Below are positions 26,344-35,953 of a DNA stretch of 64,000 nucleotides, piece after piece. A program made the position numbers and the translations under genes. The notes beneath the pieces are model-generated. The model did no database searches. It had not been told where the DNA came from and saw nothing but the letters and a program-made list of their open reading frames with translations. The DNA comes from Bdellovibrionales bacterium. GTDB lineage: Bacteria; Bdellovibrionota; Bacteriovoracia; Bacteriovoracales; Bacteriovoracaceae. How positions within the stretch are numbered: the first letter of the stretch is position 1; each line of letters begins with the position of its first letter. Location: assembly GCA_018646675.1 (NCBI GenBank), contig JABGUH010000022.1, forward strand, positions 62,001 to 126,000, written 5' to 3'.

Positions 26344-27090
26344 TTACCATCTCCTTGACTCGAGAGAGAGATGGGTTAACAGCATAAAGTAGATTGGTAG
26401 AGTGATAAAGTAGAGGAGATCAAAGCTTTTAATTGCCCCTCGAATAAATGGTTGAAGATGGAACGGGGGACTAAAATATTGAAAGAGTTGGGCAGTGATT
26501 TGTCCATTGGTAAATGAGGGGACCAGACCACAAAATGTCAGCAAGATAATTATTCCAAAGGAGACCATTGCTGCGATAACCTGATTATCGGTTAGGGATG
26601 AGGTGAATATACCGATCATGGCATAACTACTAGCACAAAGTAGTAATCCCAAGTAACTACTTCCGACTACCGCCATTCCCTCGATACCTGAAAAATAGAG
26701 GGTAATTGGGCAGATAGTGGTTAGACCCAATAAAAAAACGATAATCGCTACTATTGACAAAAATTTTGCAGCAATAATATCTCGATGGCGCAGTGGAGAC
26801 ATTAGGAGTAGGTCGAGAGTTCCATTACGGCGTTCAATCGCAAAGGTGCCCATGGTTAAAAGAGGGGCGATAAAAATCATTAGTAGGTGAATATTACCCA
26901 TTAGTGGTTTAACTACAGTCTCTAATATTGAGTAGTCAGTAGGTGTTTTTGCCATAACTAGATAGTTAAAAAATAGCCAACCAATAATCAATGAGAATAG
27001 TGCGCCAATAATGTAGAGCATTGGGGTCAAAAAGTAGGATCGGATCTCCTTGATCAGCAATCTTAAAAATGGGTGGTGGCCAACTAACAT
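26344..27090 (-). CDS. ABC-2 type permease, GldF-like
   Basis: The 248-residue inner-membrane protein has six hydrophobic segments and the ABC-2 permease signature region ERRNGTLDLLLMSPLRHRDIIAAKFL between helices 2 and 3. It overlaps the ATPase gene by one base and abuts the GldG-like gene. Together these form a complete exporter of the GldAFG type. Substrate unknown. Confidence 0.88.
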   Translation of the reverse strand: MLVGHHPFLRLLIKEIRSYFLTPMLYIIGALFSLIIGWLFFNYLVMAKTPTDYSILETVVKPLMGNIHLLMIFIAPLLTMGTFAIERRNGTLDLLLMSPLRHRDIIAAKFLSIVAIIVFLLGLTTICPITLYFSGIEGMAVVGSSYLGLLLCASSYAMIGIFTSSLTDNQVIAAMVSFGIIILLTFCGLVPSFTNGQITAQLFQYFSPPFHLQPFIRGAIKSFDLLYFITLPIYFMLLTHLSLESRRW

Positions 27091-28031
27091 CAGTTTCCAC
27101 CTCTTGATCCACTCTGGGTAGTTGCCTGTTTGAATATCTGCTCCAAGCTCATCTCCTCCTCTTGGATTTTAAATAGTGCTTGACCGCGATTGGCCAACTG
27201 CAGGGAGAGCTGGCTTAATTCTTGTTCACTACCATCAAAGCTGACCGTTACCTGGTAGCGGCCTGCGCTTTGTTGATACTCTAGTACTTGGCAGTTAGGC
27301 AGAGTCTGGTTTAGCTCCTCAGATAGCTCTTGATTCCACTGCTTGACTTGGGCAACCACTTGATGAGTAGTTTTGAAGTTTTGTTTGATCTCTTGCATTT
27401 CGCCTGAAGCGACGACCGAACCTTGGTTTAAAATTGTTACCTGGTCACAGAGACGTTCAACCTCATTTAAATTATGGGATGAGAGAATAACAGTACAGCG
27501 ATCTTTCAGGGAGAGAATTAACGCCCGAATCTGATCGATAGAGTGTGGGTCAAGCCCGACGGTCGGTTCATCCAAAATGACAATCGCTGGTGAATATATT
27601 AGGGCCTGAGCGATTCCAACTCGCTGTTTGTACCCTTTGGAGAGAGGGGCAATAATACGTTTACGACAATCTCTAAGTCCACACTCATCGATTGTCTGCT
27701 CGACTGCTTTGGTTGACTCTTTACGCGTGAGGTAGAGGTTAGCTACAAATTGCAAATACTGCTCAACAGTCATTGTGGGGTACAAGGGAGGAGTCTCCGG
27801 TAGTAAACCAATCCCTTTTGCCCCTTGTCCTGCAGGTGCTAGGATAACCTCTCCAGCAGTAGGAGTTAACAGCCCGGAGATAATATTGATTGAGGTGGTT
27901 TTTCCTGAGCCATTTGGTCCTAGAAAACCGTGGATAGATCCACTGGAGACGCAGAAGCTGACTCGGTCTAAGGCAACTACCCCGGGAAACTCCATTCTGA
28001 TCTCTGTTAAGGCTATCGCATTTTCACTCAC
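27090..28031 (-). CDS. ABC transporter ATPase, GldA-like
   Basis: The 313-residue ATPase shows Walker A GPNGSGKT (about 38-45), signature [10 protein letters not shown], Walker [13 protein letters not shown] and the switch His in SSHNLNEVE, followed by a C-terminal extension seen in ABC-2 exporters. It is the energy subunit for the permease behind it. Its start overlaps the end of ung by eight bases. Confidence 0.9.
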   Translation of the reverse strand: MSENAIALTEIRMEFPGVVALDRVSFCVSSGSIHGFLGPNGSGKTTSINIISGLLTPTAGEVILAPAGQGAKGIGLLPETPPLYPTMTVEQYLQFVANLYLTRKESTKAVEQTIDECGLRDCRKRIIAPLSKGYKQRVGIAQALIYSPAIVILDEPTVGLDPHSIDQIRALILSLKDRCTVILSSHNLNEVERLCDQVTILNQGSVVASGEMQEIKQNFKTTHQVVAQVKQWNQELSEELNQTLPNCQVLEYQQSAGRYQVTVSFDGSEQELSQLSLQLANRGQALFKIQEEEMSLEQIFKQATTQSGSRGGN

Positions 28032-28722
28032 CGCTCAATTGTAGCCAATCAATCATCCCCAGTCCATTTTGTTGCAAAAATCGGTTGGTTTGGGAGAATG
28101 GGCGGCTGCCAAAAAAACCGCGGTGAGATGAGAGGGGAGAGGGGTGAGGCGCTGTCAAGACTAGATGGCGCGTACGATCAATAAAACTTGCCTTCTTGAT
28201 CGCGTAGCTTCCCCAAAGAATAAAGACTAGCTGTTCCCGATTGGTATTTAGTAGTTCTAGCACATGGTCGGTAAATAGCTCCCAGCCTATCCCGCGGTGG
28301 GACGCAGCCTGACCTGCACCTACTGTTAATACACTATTGAGCATTAAGACACCCTGTCGGGCCCATCCGGTAAGATATCCCGAAGTGGGAGCTGTAACCT
28401 CTAGGTCAGAGGCCAACTCCTTGAAGATATTCCGCAGTGATGGAGGGAGTCTAACTCCGGGACGTACTGAGAAGGATAGGCCATGTGCTTGGTTGGGTCC
28501 ATGATAGGGGTCCTGTCCTACTATTACCACCTTAACCTGATCAAAAGGTGTTAGGGTGAAGGCAGAAAAAATCTCATCTAATGGTGGATAGATGGTGGCC
28601 CCTTTTTGTCGCTGTTCGGTAAGAAAGAGACGAATTTTTTGCATATAATCAGCTGAAAATTGGGGTGCGATCTGTTGGACCCAACAGGGAGAGATCTCTT
28701 GAAGTATTTGTGATAACTGCAT
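28024..28722 (-). CDS. ung: Uracil-DNA glycosylase (family 1)
   Basis: Ung removes uracil from DNA. The protein shows the water-activating motif [24 protein letters not shown], and the [11 protein letters not shown] leucine-loop motif. The frame is open to 28806, but ATG 28722 has GGAG ten bases upstream and gives 232 residues starting MQLSQIL, close to the usual 225-230. It leads into the ABC genes with an eight-base overlap. Confidence 0.95.
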   Translation of the reverse strand: MQLSQILQEISPCWVQQIAPQFSADYMQKIRLFLTEQRQKGATIYPPLDEIFSAFTLTPFDQVKVVIVGQDPYHGPNQAHGLSFSVRPGVRLPPSLRNIFKELASDLEVTAPTSGYLTGWARQGVLMLNSVLTVGAGQAASHRGIGWELFTDHVLELLNTNREQLVFILWGSYAIKKASFIDRTRHLVLTAPHPSPLSSHRGFFGSRPFSQTNRFLQQNGLGMIDWLQLSGE

Positions 28723-28835
28723 TTTCTCTACTCCATAACCCGTGATCCAAACACTTGCTTGTTCAGTCCAGATCACGCTATAATCCACACCTGATAAGCT
28801 ATTCATCGCGATAGAGCGTAGAGGATATTACACAA

Positions 28836-29801
28836 TTGTCTCCTGATCTGACCACCACTTTGAAGATAAAGTACCCCTTGATTATCGCCCCTATGTTTTT
28901 GGTTACCAATGAGGCAATGATGATTGCTGCGGCCAAGGCTGGTATCACTGCAGCTATTCCTGCACTAAACTACCGTACTCCTGAGTTAATGGAGGATGGG
29001 TTGAAGATAGTTGAGCGTGGGGCGAGTGATATTGTCTATGGGGTTAATCTGATTGTTAATCGCTCTAACCCCTACTTGGACCGGCAACTGGAGGTGGTAA
29101 ACTCTAGTAATACCAGCTATGTGATTACCTCTCTGGGCAACCCCAAGAGGGTAATTGAGCAGTGTCATCGTCAGGGCCAGTTAGTCTTCTGTGATGCAGT
29201 TAATCTTGAGCATGCCAAAAAGGCGCAACAGGAAGGGGCCGATGCGATCATTGCCGTTAACTCTGGTGCTGGTGGCCATGCCGGAAAGATCCCCGCCTCA
29301 ATTTTAGTTCCTATGTTAAAAGAGCAGCTCTCTATCCCGGTTATTTCCGCCGGTGGTGTTGGGGACTCGCTGGGGGTCAAGTCAGTGATGCAGATGGGGG
29401 CCTATGGCCTCTCTATCGGTTCGATCTTTATTGCCTGTGAGGAGTCTGCGATCTCCACCCAATATAAGGATGCTGTTGTAAAGTATGGTGCGGGGGATAT
29501 TGTTATGACCTCAAAAATATCAGGCACTCCTTGTACGGTAATTAATACTGAATATGTCCAAAAGATTGGAACAAAGCAGTCCGCACTTTTTACTCTATTA
29601 AGTAAGAATCGCACTTTAGGCAAGTATGCCAAGATGGCAACCTTCTATCTGGGAGGCAAGTCAGTCGCGCTTGCTGCGACTGAAGCTACCTATAAAACTG
29701 TCTGGTGTGCTGGGCCGGCAATCGAGTTTGTAGATGGGATCTATCCTATCGCTAGAATTGTAGACTCTCTAATGGGTTTGAATAGCTTGGATCAGGAGTA
29801 G
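28836..29801 (+). CDS. Flavin-dependent nitronate monooxygenase-like oxidoreductase
   Basis: The 321-residue TIM-barrel protein belongs to the NAD(P)H-dependent flavin oxidoreductase / 2-nitropropane dioxygenase family: APMFLVTNEAMMIAAAKAGI at the start, AVNSGAGGHAG in the middle, and VISAGGVGD and GAYGLSIGSIF at the FMN phosphate site. The start appears to be TTG with AGAGGA upstream. It diverges from ung and is followed two bases later by a thioesterase-like gene, which suggests a role in acyl metabolism. Confidence 0.88.
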   Translation: MSPDLTTTLKIKYPLIIAPMFLVTNEAMMIAAAKAGITAAIPALNYRTPELMEDGLKIVERGASDIVYGVNLIVNRSNPYLDRQLEVVNSSNTSYVITSLGNPKRVIEQCHRQGQLVFCDAVNLEHAKKAQQEGADAIIAVNSGAGGHAGKIPASILVPMLKEQLSIPVISAGGVGDSLGVKSVMQMGAYGLSIGSIFIACEESAISTQYKDAVVKYGAGDIVMTSKISGTPCTVINTEYVQKIGTKQSALFTLLSKNRTLGKYAKMATFYLGGKSVALAATEATYKTVWCAGPAIEFVDGIYPIARIVDSLMGLNSLDQE

Positions 29802-29803
29802 AG

Positions 29804-30379
29804 ATGGGGGAAAAAAATAGTTCTGGCCCTTTAGAGATACTTAGTCCGGCAAAACTGCTTGATCGCTCCAAGGCTTATGCACTTGAATATCTTTTACGTA
29901 ATGAGAATTTTGTTGGGAGAGGTGTTATTCTGTCTAAAGCACTTAATCGCTTGGTACCGTTCAATGCTCCCCACGGATTTGTGATTGAACACTTATCTGA
30001 GGATCAAGTGAGAGTGTCACTCCCTTCACGGCGTAGCAACTGGAACCATTTAAATAGTGTTCATGCCTGTGCTATTGCCACTCTAGGAGAGATGGTGGCT
30101 GGTTTATCTATTCTTCACATGCTTGGTATTAGTAATCATCGTCTAATTTTAAAATCGTTAGCAATTGATTACATAAAGCAAGCGACTACTAATTTAGAAG
30201 GGGTGGCAACTCTTAGCTTAGAGGAACAAAATAGAGTCAAAGAGGAGCTTGCTACCGATCACCTCTCATCGATAACTATAAATAGTAAGGTATATAATAA
30301 TCAATCAGAGTTGGTGGCAAAAATTGAGTCTTGTTGGCAACTTAAAAATTGGGACTATGTCACCTTTAAATCTTTATAA
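29804..30379 (+). CDS. DUF4442/hot-dog thioesterase-like protein
   Basis: The 191-residue protein has the hot-dog core seen in DUF4442 and PaaI-like thioesterases: VRVSLPSRRSNWNHLNSVHACAIATLGEMVAG, where the NHLNSVHACA segment occupies the active-site helix region. It sits between a flavin oxidoreductase and an acyltransferase, with the next start inside its end. Hydrolysis of an acyl-CoA or acyl-ACP is the family-level guess. Confidence 0.75.
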   Translation: MGEKNSSGPLEILSPAKLLDRSKAYALEYLLRNENFVGRGVILSKALNRLVPFNAPHGFVIEHLSEDQVRVSLPSRRSNWNHLNSVHACAIATLGEMVAGLSILHMLGISNHRLILKSLAIDYIKQATTNLEGVATLSLEEQNRVKEELATDHLSSITINSKVYNNQSELVAKIESCWQLKNWDYVTFKSL

Positions 30380-31229
30380 AACATTCAAAGGAGTACTCTT
30401 TCTTCTCTCCTTGGCATTTGGACTTTTACTGTTCAATTTGCACTGTTTTGTTATATTTCTGTTGGTTCGTCCATGGTCACTTCGCTATTATCGCCACTTA
30501 ATTCGGTTAGGGGCAGCTGCTTGGAGTAATCACTCTGCTTGGTGTTTTGAGCAGGGCCAGGGAGTTGAACTGGTGATTACCGGTGATACCATTTCAGATC
30601 CAGAAGAGAATGCTCTTCTGATTCCCAACCATCAAGCGATGGTAGATATCTTACTGGTTTTTGCTTTTGCCAGACGGTACAATCGGGCCGGCCATTTGAA
30701 ATGGTTTGCCAAAGAGGCGATTAAGTATATTCCGATCTTTGGTTGGGCCCTTGCATGTACTGATTCGATCTACATGAAGCGAAGTTGGCAGAAGGATAAA
30801 AATAAGGTGGAGCAGATGTTCTCCCGCTTCCATCAAGAGGATATTCCTCTATGGTTGGCGATCTTTCCTGAAGGGACTAGGCGCACCCTACGAAAGCAGG
30901 AGATCAGTATTCTATTTTCCCAACGACAGGGGGTAAAACCGACGTCTAAAGTCATGTACCCTCGCACTAAGGGATTTGTGGCAACCGTTGGTGCCTTAAG
31001 AGGCCACCTGAAAGCAGTTTATAATATTACATTTCGCTATCAGGATCACCCTCCCTCCCTTACTGGTCTCCTTTCAGGATCGGTAGATAAGATCCATTTA
31101 CATGTTCAACGCTTTGATATCTCTTCAGTACCTGAGGATGAAAAGGCGATGAAGCAGTGGCTGATTGAGCGTTTTTTAGAGAAGGAGAGTTACTTAAACT
31201 TTGCTACTCATTCTAAAGAAGATTCCTAA
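30357..31229 (+). CDS. 1-acylglycerol-phosphate acyltransferase-like protein (LPLAT/PlsC family)
   Basis: From ATG 30357 the product has 290 residues. An N-terminal membrane helix (GVLFLLSLAFGLLLFNLHCFVIFLL) is followed by NHQAMVDILL in place of the NHxxxxD acyltransferase motif (N, H and D kept) and IFPEGTRR, the glycerophosphate-binding motif. It resembles acyltransferases of the LCLAT/AGPAT type. The start overlaps the thioesterase gene by 23 bases. Confidence 0.85.
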   Translation: MSPLNLYKTFKGVLFLLSLAFGLLLFNLHCFVIFLLVRPWSLRYYRHLIRLGAAAWSNHSAWCFEQGQGVELVITGDTISDPEENALLIPNHQAMVDILLVFAFARRYNRAGHLKWFAKEAIKYIPIFGWALACTDSIYMKRSWQKDKNKVEQMFSRFHQEDIPLWLAIFPEGTRRTLRKQEISILFSQRQGVKPTSKVMYPRTKGFVATVGALRGHLKAVYNITFRYQDHPPSLTGLLSGSVDKIHLHVQRFDISSVPEDEKAMKQWLIERFLEKESYLNFATHSKEDS

Positions 31230-31248
31230 AGATTCCGAATAGTTTGCT

Positions 31249-32238
31249 ATGGACAGATATCAAAGAGTTATTAGCTTGCTAGAGCAGGCTCAAAATATCG
31301 TTATCACTACCCACCTTCATCCTGATGCAGATGGGGTTGGAAGTCAGGTGGCCTTAGGATTATCCCTGTTACAGCAGGGAAAGAGTGTCACTTGTGTCAA
31401 TGAGCAACCGCTCCAACCTCGTTATAAATATCTTGATGCAAAGAATATTGTGATTGGCAGTGATGAATTTATTGAACAGCAACATGGAGCAGCGATTGAT
31501 CTGATGATTGTGGTGGATACTAACTCCCTTGCTCGGATTGGTGTCCAGATGGCCTCCTTGGTTCAGCGATCAAAAAATATTCTTTTTGTCGACCATCATC
31601 CAGCACCAAAGCAAATTGTTGCTCTTCACTGCATCGATACCACTATGGCGGCAACAGGAGAGTTGGTTGGAAGTTTGATTGAACAGATTGGTACCACCCT
31701 GGATTATGATATCGCGTTGGCCCTTTATACTGCCGTCATTATTGATACTAGTAGTTTTCGCTATCCCACAGTTACAGGGGCCACTCATCGTCTGATTGCG
31801 CAGCTATTGGAGACCGGGATCGCTCCATCGAAAGCTTACAATATGATCTATGGAACCAAGAAGATAAGTCATCTACATCTATTAGGCTCAATTCTTACTC
31901 TGTCGGATAACAATCAAGATGGGACGATCGCTTGGATCTCTCTTTCAGAGCAACTACTGTCAAAGTTTGCTGTGGTTAATGAGGATACTCACTCTTTTGT
32001 GAACCATCTTTTGGTGTTAGATAAGATAAAAATCGCCTGTATGTTTCGGGAGAGTGGAACCTTTGTTAAGGTGAGCCTCAGATCCAGTGGCACAATTGAT
32101 GTGGGTATTATGGCAGAATCTATGGGAGGAGGAGGTCATAACCACTCTGCTGCGACTATTGTGGAGGGGGAGCTGGAGGAGGTAACCACTCGTACTATCG
32201 CTAAGTTAGAGATTATGCTCAAGGGTAGTGAAGAGTAA
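31249..32238 (+). CDS. DHH/DHHA1 phosphoesterase, NrnA-like
   Basis: The 329-residue protein carries HLHPDADGVGS, VVDTNS and FVDHHPAP in the DHH domain and the GGGHNHSAA motif in the DHHA1 domain, as in NrnA nano-RNase / pAp phosphatase. It degrades very short oligoribonucleotides or 3'-phosphoadenosine 5'-phosphate. The position after the acyltransferase gene may reflect simple co-transcription. Confidence 0.9.
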   Translation: MDRYQRVISLLEQAQNIVITTHLHPDADGVGSQVALGLSLLQQGKSVTCVNEQPLQPRYKYLDAKNIVIGSDEFIEQQHGAAIDLMIVVDTNSLARIGVQMASLVQRSKNILFVDHHPAPKQIVALHCIDTTMAATGELVGSLIEQIGTTLDYDIALALYTAVIIDTSSFRYPTVTGATHRLIAQLLETGIAPSKAYNMIYGTKKISHLHLLGSILTLSDNNQDGTIAWISLSEQLLSKFAVVNEDTHSFVNHLLVLDKIKIACMFRESGTFVKVSLRSSGTIDVGIMAESMGGGGHNHSAATIVEGELEEVTTRTIAKLEIMLKGSEE

Positions 32239-32286
32239 TTCTATATAGTTCAAGTAGTGTAAATATTGCCGCCTGCGTCAAAAACA

Positions 32287-32314
32287 TGGACAAATATTTG
32301 GATTTACCTATAAT
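32287..32314 (+). promoter_or_regulatory. Sigma-70-type promoter for the HAD gene
   Basis: TGGACA (32287-32292) and a perfect TATAAT (32309-32314) are separated by 16 bases. Initiation about seven bases downstream would fall at or just before the ATG at 32323, so the message may be leaderless or a later start may be used. Confidence 0.55.
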
Positions 32315-32322
32315 TCGGCACT

Positions 32323-33003
32323 ATGAATTTTTCTGGCAAATATAGGATTGAAGATGGACTGCACTTGGTGAAGGCAGTGCTGTTTGATATGGATGGAACC
32401 CTCTTTAATACAGAGGAGATTCATACCTGTGCCACACTTGCAGTTTACTACCAGCTTATCGGAGATCGACAAGGGGATTGTCCACTACCCAACGCAGAGG
32501 AGTTGATTGGCAAGAGTGATGCTGATGTCTTTGAACGTATTATTGCTCCCTGCTCTGCTGTAAGTTGTGCCGAATTTGTTAAATTGAAAAATTGGGAGAT
32601 GTTAAAGGCGGTTGACACTCTCTCGTTGGAGCAGTTAACGGCGCTAATGACCAAAGGTATCGTTCCCCTACTCAAAAGATTACGAGATCGACGAATCAAG
32701 ATGGCGATTGTTACCGCCAGTGAACCTGAAGTAGCGGAGGTCTTGTTAAGTAAAAGTGGTTTATCACCCTATTTTGAGATGGTGATCAACTATAACAGTA
32801 CTGCCTATAGCAAACCTTCACCCTCTCCCTACTTGTTGGCAATGCGTAAGCTGGGAGTAAATAGTGGTGAGACATTGATCTTTGAAGACTCTTTGACTGG
32901 ACTGGCCGCAGCTAAAGCGACTAAATCAACCACTGTTCAGGTACAGTCATTCTTACCCCCCAAACTCTGTCAGCACAATCTAGCAATTACCGATTTCCGT
33001 TAA
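32323..33003 (+). CDS. HAD-superfamily phosphatase, beta-phosphoglucomutase/GPH-like
   Basis: The product shows FDMDGTLFNT (nucleophile Asp near residue 22), a helical cap, VTASEPE, SKPSPSPYLLAM and FEDSLTGLAAA, the four HAD motifs in order. The listed ATG gives 226 residues. A strong promoter puts the transcription start at this ATG, so either the message is leaderless or translation begins at TTG/GTG near 32365-32368 just before the first motif. A decayed palindromic repeat follows the stop. Confidence 0.85.
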   Translation: MNFSGKYRIEDGLHLVKAVLFDMDGTLFNTEEIHTCATLAVYYQLIGDRQGDCPLPNAEELIGKSDADVFERIIAPCSAVSCAEFVKLKNWEMLKAVDTLSLEQLTALMTKGIVPLLKRLRDRRIKMAIVTASEPEVAEVLLSKSGLSPYFEMVINYNSTAYSKPSPSPYLLAMRKLGVNSGETLIFEDSLTGLAAAKATKSTTVQVQSFLPPKLCQHNLAITDFR

Positions 33004-33039
33004 AGGTAACCCGTTAAAGGTAACCGGTACTTTTTTGCG
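33002..33039. repeat. Degenerate copy of the 14881 palindrome (family member D)
   Basis: AAAGGTAACC occurs twice (33002-33011, 33016-33025) and is followed by GGTACTTTTTTGCG, matching the left half and loop start of the repeat at 14871-14909. The right arm is missing, though TGCGTTAA downstream resembles its loop end. The copy overlaps the stop codon of the HAD gene by two bases. Confidence 0.6.
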
Positions 33040-33148
33040 AAACCCTGCGTTAAATTCCTGTTATTGATAATAACCAAATATCCAAAACAAAAGGCATGAG
33101 GTATGGTTGCTGCTTGTTGAATCACGACTAAAGTATGAGGAGCAAGAT

Positions 33149-34975
33149 ATGACTGCAGCAATTGATCAAAATAAAGTTCCGGTCTGGAATAATGAGCACC
33201 TCTTCTCCTCGGTTGAAGATAGTAGATTTAACGCAATGTTTGAAGCGGTGGAGAGTGCGATTCCTGTTCTCCAGCAAGGATATATATTTTTAGAAGCGCT
33301 GGTTAAAGATGAGCACTTTTCTCTTGTTGATATACAACAAGAGCAGCTAAAGAGTTTACAGAAATTAATGATCACACAGTTAGATGATGCAGTTAAGATG
33401 CATACTCTATTCTCATATACCCATATGGTTTTAAGTACTGATGCCAAGAGTATTGCGGCCCAGGAGATGATGTCGCGTTTGATGCAGTTGGGAACCTCTT
33501 ATGATCAGGCGAGTAAATCGTTAGAGCTCTATTTAATTCGCTGTGAACAAGAGGTGATAGAGGTATTACTAGATCACCCCGAGGTGCAGCAGTATCGCTT
33601 CTCAATTGAGCAGGATCGAAAGGAGAGGGATTTTCTATTAAATTTAGAGCAAGAAAAGATGGCTTCCTCACTGGCCCAAAGTGGTCTGTTCGCTTGGGGA
33701 AATCTTTATAACTCTTTGACTGGAACTATTCAATGTGATGTGGATGGTGAAAAGATGGGGTTAGCTAGAGCTGCTAATCTGCTATCTTCTCCCAATAGCA
33801 AGAAGAGAAAAGATGCATGGAGTGCTATTCAAGCTAGCTGGGTCGTACATGAGGAGAGTGCTGCTGCGATTGTTAATGCTCTAAATGGTTGGCGTTGGGA
33901 GAATAACCGACTACGTTCTCAGATTCGAGAGCGCCACTACCTTGATGTGAGTTGTAGTCAAAGTAGAATCGAGCGGGATACCTTGGAAGCAATTTTAAGT
34001 TCCACCTACGAGATGAGAGGAGTGGGACAGCGAGCACTAAATTTAATGAGCAAGAATCTAAGCCTTGATAAGTTAGGGCCTTGGGACCTGTTTGCTCCAC
34101 CCAAAATTGAAGGTGAAGAGGAGTTGCTCTACGAATTTCCGGAGGCGATCTCTATGATAGAGGTGGCTTTTTCAGATTTTGATCCTGAAATGGGTAAGTT
34201 TGCTCGAATGATGTATGATAAGGGATGGATTGATGGACGAGAGTCGGATAGTCGCACTACCGGAGCCTACTGTACCTCTCTACCCATCGTTAAGGAGCCA
34301 AGAGTATTTATTACTTATAAGGGGAGCTTAGATAATATTATCACCTTGGCCCATGAACTAGGACACGCCTATCATAACTGGGTGATGCGCGATCTACCAT
34401 TTCTAGATCACCACTACTCCATGACTTTAGCTGAAACGGCCAGCATCTTTGCGGAGACACTATTTCGTGACTACTTCTTAGGCAAATCCCAGAGTCGGGA
34501 GGAGAAACTGAAAATTAGCTGGGCAGATGCAGATAGCGCTTCAGCCATGCTCAATAATATTCCAGCTCGTTATGAGTTTGAACGCAATTTTGTTGAGCTA
34601 CGCAAGGAGCAGTTTGTTCCAGCTCCTAAGTTAAAAGAGGTAATGAAAGGAGCTTGGGAGAAGTGGTATGGAGACTCTCTTCAATCTTATGATGAGATGT
34701 TCTGGGCCAGTAAAGGTCACTTCTCAATGGCAGGAATTGGATTTTATAACTATCCATATCTTTTTGGTTATCTGTTTAGTCTAGGTCTTTACGCGCTAAA
34801 GGATCAAGGGGATTTTAGAGAGCGTTACATCAACCTATTACGAGATACTGGTCGAATGACGGCCGAAGATTTAGTTAAAAAACATCTAGGTGAAGATTTA
34901 ACTAAGCCGACATTTTGGCAGCAGAGTTTAGCAATTGTTGAGCGATCTGTGGATCAGTTTGCTAAACTTGTTTAG
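33149..34975 (+). CDS. M3-family oligoendopeptidase (PepF-like)
   Basis: This cytoplasmic zinc metallopeptidase cuts short peptides. The HELGH zinc motif lies at about 402-406 (AHELGHAYHNW) with the third ligand in LAETASIFAE. From ATG 33149, which has GAGGAG six bases upstream, the product has 608 residues, typical of PepF. Upstream codons to 33107 lack a ribosome site. It lies 47 bases before the acylphosphatase gene. Confidence 0.92.
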   Translation: MTAAIDQNKVPVWNNEHLFSSVEDSRFNAMFEAVESAIPVLQQGYIFLEALVKDEHFSLVDIQQEQLKSLQKLMITQLDDAVKMHTLFSYTHMVLSTDAKSIAAQEMMSRLMQLGTSYDQASKSLELYLIRCEQEVIEVLLDHPEVQQYRFSIEQDRKERDFLLNLEQEKMASSLAQSGLFAWGNLYNSLTGTIQCDVDGEKMGLARAANLLSSPNSKKRKDAWSAIQASWVVHEESAAAIVNALNGWRWENNRLRSQIRERHYLDVSCSQSRIERDTLEAILSSTYEMRGVGQRALNLMSKNLSLDKLGPWDLFAPPKIEGEEELLYEFPEAISMIEVAFSDFDPEMGKFARMMYDKGWIDGRESDSRTTGAYCTSLPIVKEPRVFITYKGSLDNIITLAHELGHAYHNWVMRDLPFLDHHYSMTLAETASIFAETLFRDYFLGKSQSREEKLKISWADADSASAMLNNIPARYEFERNFVELRKEQFVPAPKLKEVMKGAWEKWYGDSLQSYDEMFWASKGHFSMAGIGFYNYPYLFGYLFSLGLYALKDQGDFRERYINLLRDTGRMTAEDLVKKHLGEDLTKPTFWQQSLAIVERSVDQFAKLV

Positions 34976-35022
34976 TTAAAACTCACCGGATAGTTATTTT
35001 ACCTTATTTGCGGAGAGAGAAG

Positions 35023-35310
35023 ATGGCCGTCGAGATTAAAACCATTCATCTTATTATATCTGGCCGTGTCCAGGGTGTATGTTATCGGGTGTGGGTTGTG
35101 GAGCAAGCGACTAAACGAGGGCTGTCCGGTTGGGTTCGCAATCGTCTAGAAGGAACAGTTGAAGCACTATTTTCTGGATCGGCAAACGCCGTGGAGGAGC
35201 TAATTGCAGAGTGTTATCAGGGGCCATCTTTTGCGCGCGTAGATCATATTGAACTAACTCCAGCTAATCCTCCTGCTGATCCAGTTTTCAAAAAAATAGC
35301 TACTTGCTAG
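35023..35310 (+). CDS. acyP: Acylphosphatase
   Basis: From ATG 35023 (GGAGAGA upstream) the product has 95 residues, the usual size. SGRVQGVCYRVWV carries the phosphate loop and catalytic Arg, and GLSGWVRNRLEGTVEALFSG carries the Asn. The enzyme hydrolyses acyl phosphates. The common GVGFR/GVFFR form is GVCYR here. Confidence 0.92.
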   Translation: MAVEIKTIHLIISGRVQGVCYRVWVVEQATKRGLSGWVRNRLEGTVEALFSGSANAVEELIAECYQGPSFARVDHIELTPANPPADPVFKKIATC

Positions 35311-35340
35311 CCACTTAATCAAACTATCCAAACTAAAGCG

Positions 35341-35410
35341 TATTGGGCAGATGTCTCAAGATAGTCAGCTAAGCAGCTAAAATTATGTTGGATTGGACCT
35401 ATGCCCAATA
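35341..35410. repeat. Widely spaced inverted repeat after acylphosphatase
   Basis: TATTGGGCA (35341-35349) and TGCCCAATA (35402-35410) are perfect 9-base arms around 52 bases. It lies between acylphosphatase and the lipoprotein gene. A structured 5' leader or a terminator is possible. Confidence 0.25.
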
Positions 35411-35527
35411 GAGTAAAAGCGTAAAATTATATAAAATAGCCTTAACAGATTGATCGAGCGGCACGTTGGTTGTGGTAGCACTTTAAAACTGAATTCTAAT
35501 ACTGAAACCGGGATCTGGGAGGAAGAG

Positions 35528-35953
35528 ATGAGAGGATTAAATATTTTCATTCTATTGTTGATTGGGTTAATGGCAACAGCTTGTGTTTCAGATATTGAAG
35601 GCCTTGCCAAGAAAGTGGGTGGAGGGGATAGTGAGAGTCACGAAAGAGAGCATGATGATGATGATGATGATGATGGCAGGCATGGAGATGATCACCATGG
35701 ATCTGTTAGCTGTCGACAGGGGGACACTCTTTATAATAGGGATTGTTACTATCTAGATCTTTCAAATGCAGATAGTGCAGATTTATACAGCGATGCTTCA
35801 GGAGCTTTTAATATGCTAAATACCACGAACCTAGTTAGTTACTCTCTGGCAGTAGATGATGAGGTTAGTTTGATGGTACACCAAAATAGATTAAAGTTAG
35901 TTAGTACAGACATTGGTGGTAATCTTCGGTTCCTTCATACTTACTCAATTTAA
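35528..35953 (+). CDS. Small lipoprotein with a His/Asp-rich tract
   Basis: From ATG 35528 (GGGAGGAAGAG upstream) the product has 141 residues with lipobox LMATAC, a short linker and a strongly polar tract EREHDDDDDDDGRHGDDHHG that could bind divalent metals. The C-terminal part (CRQGDTLYNRDCYYLDL onward) has two cysteines. No family recognised. Its stop abuts that of the convergent LuxR-type regulator. Confidence 0.7.
   Translation: MRGLNIFILLLIGLMATACVSDIEGLAKKVGGGDSESHEREHDDDDDDDGRHGDDHHGSVSCRQGDTLYNRDCYYLDLSNADSADLYSDASGAFNMLNTTNLVSYSLAVDDEVSLMVHQNRLKLVSTDIGGNLRFLHTYSI
35654..35674 (+). repeat. (GAT)7 trinucleotide repeat
   Basis: Seven perfect GAT codons encode the aspartate tract of the lipoprotein. 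Slippage would change the tract length without breaking the frame. Confidence 0.85.

Noticed and set aside
28723-28806. 28-residue N-terminal extension of Ung
   Set aside because: ATG 28722 has a good ribosome site and gives the family's usual length.
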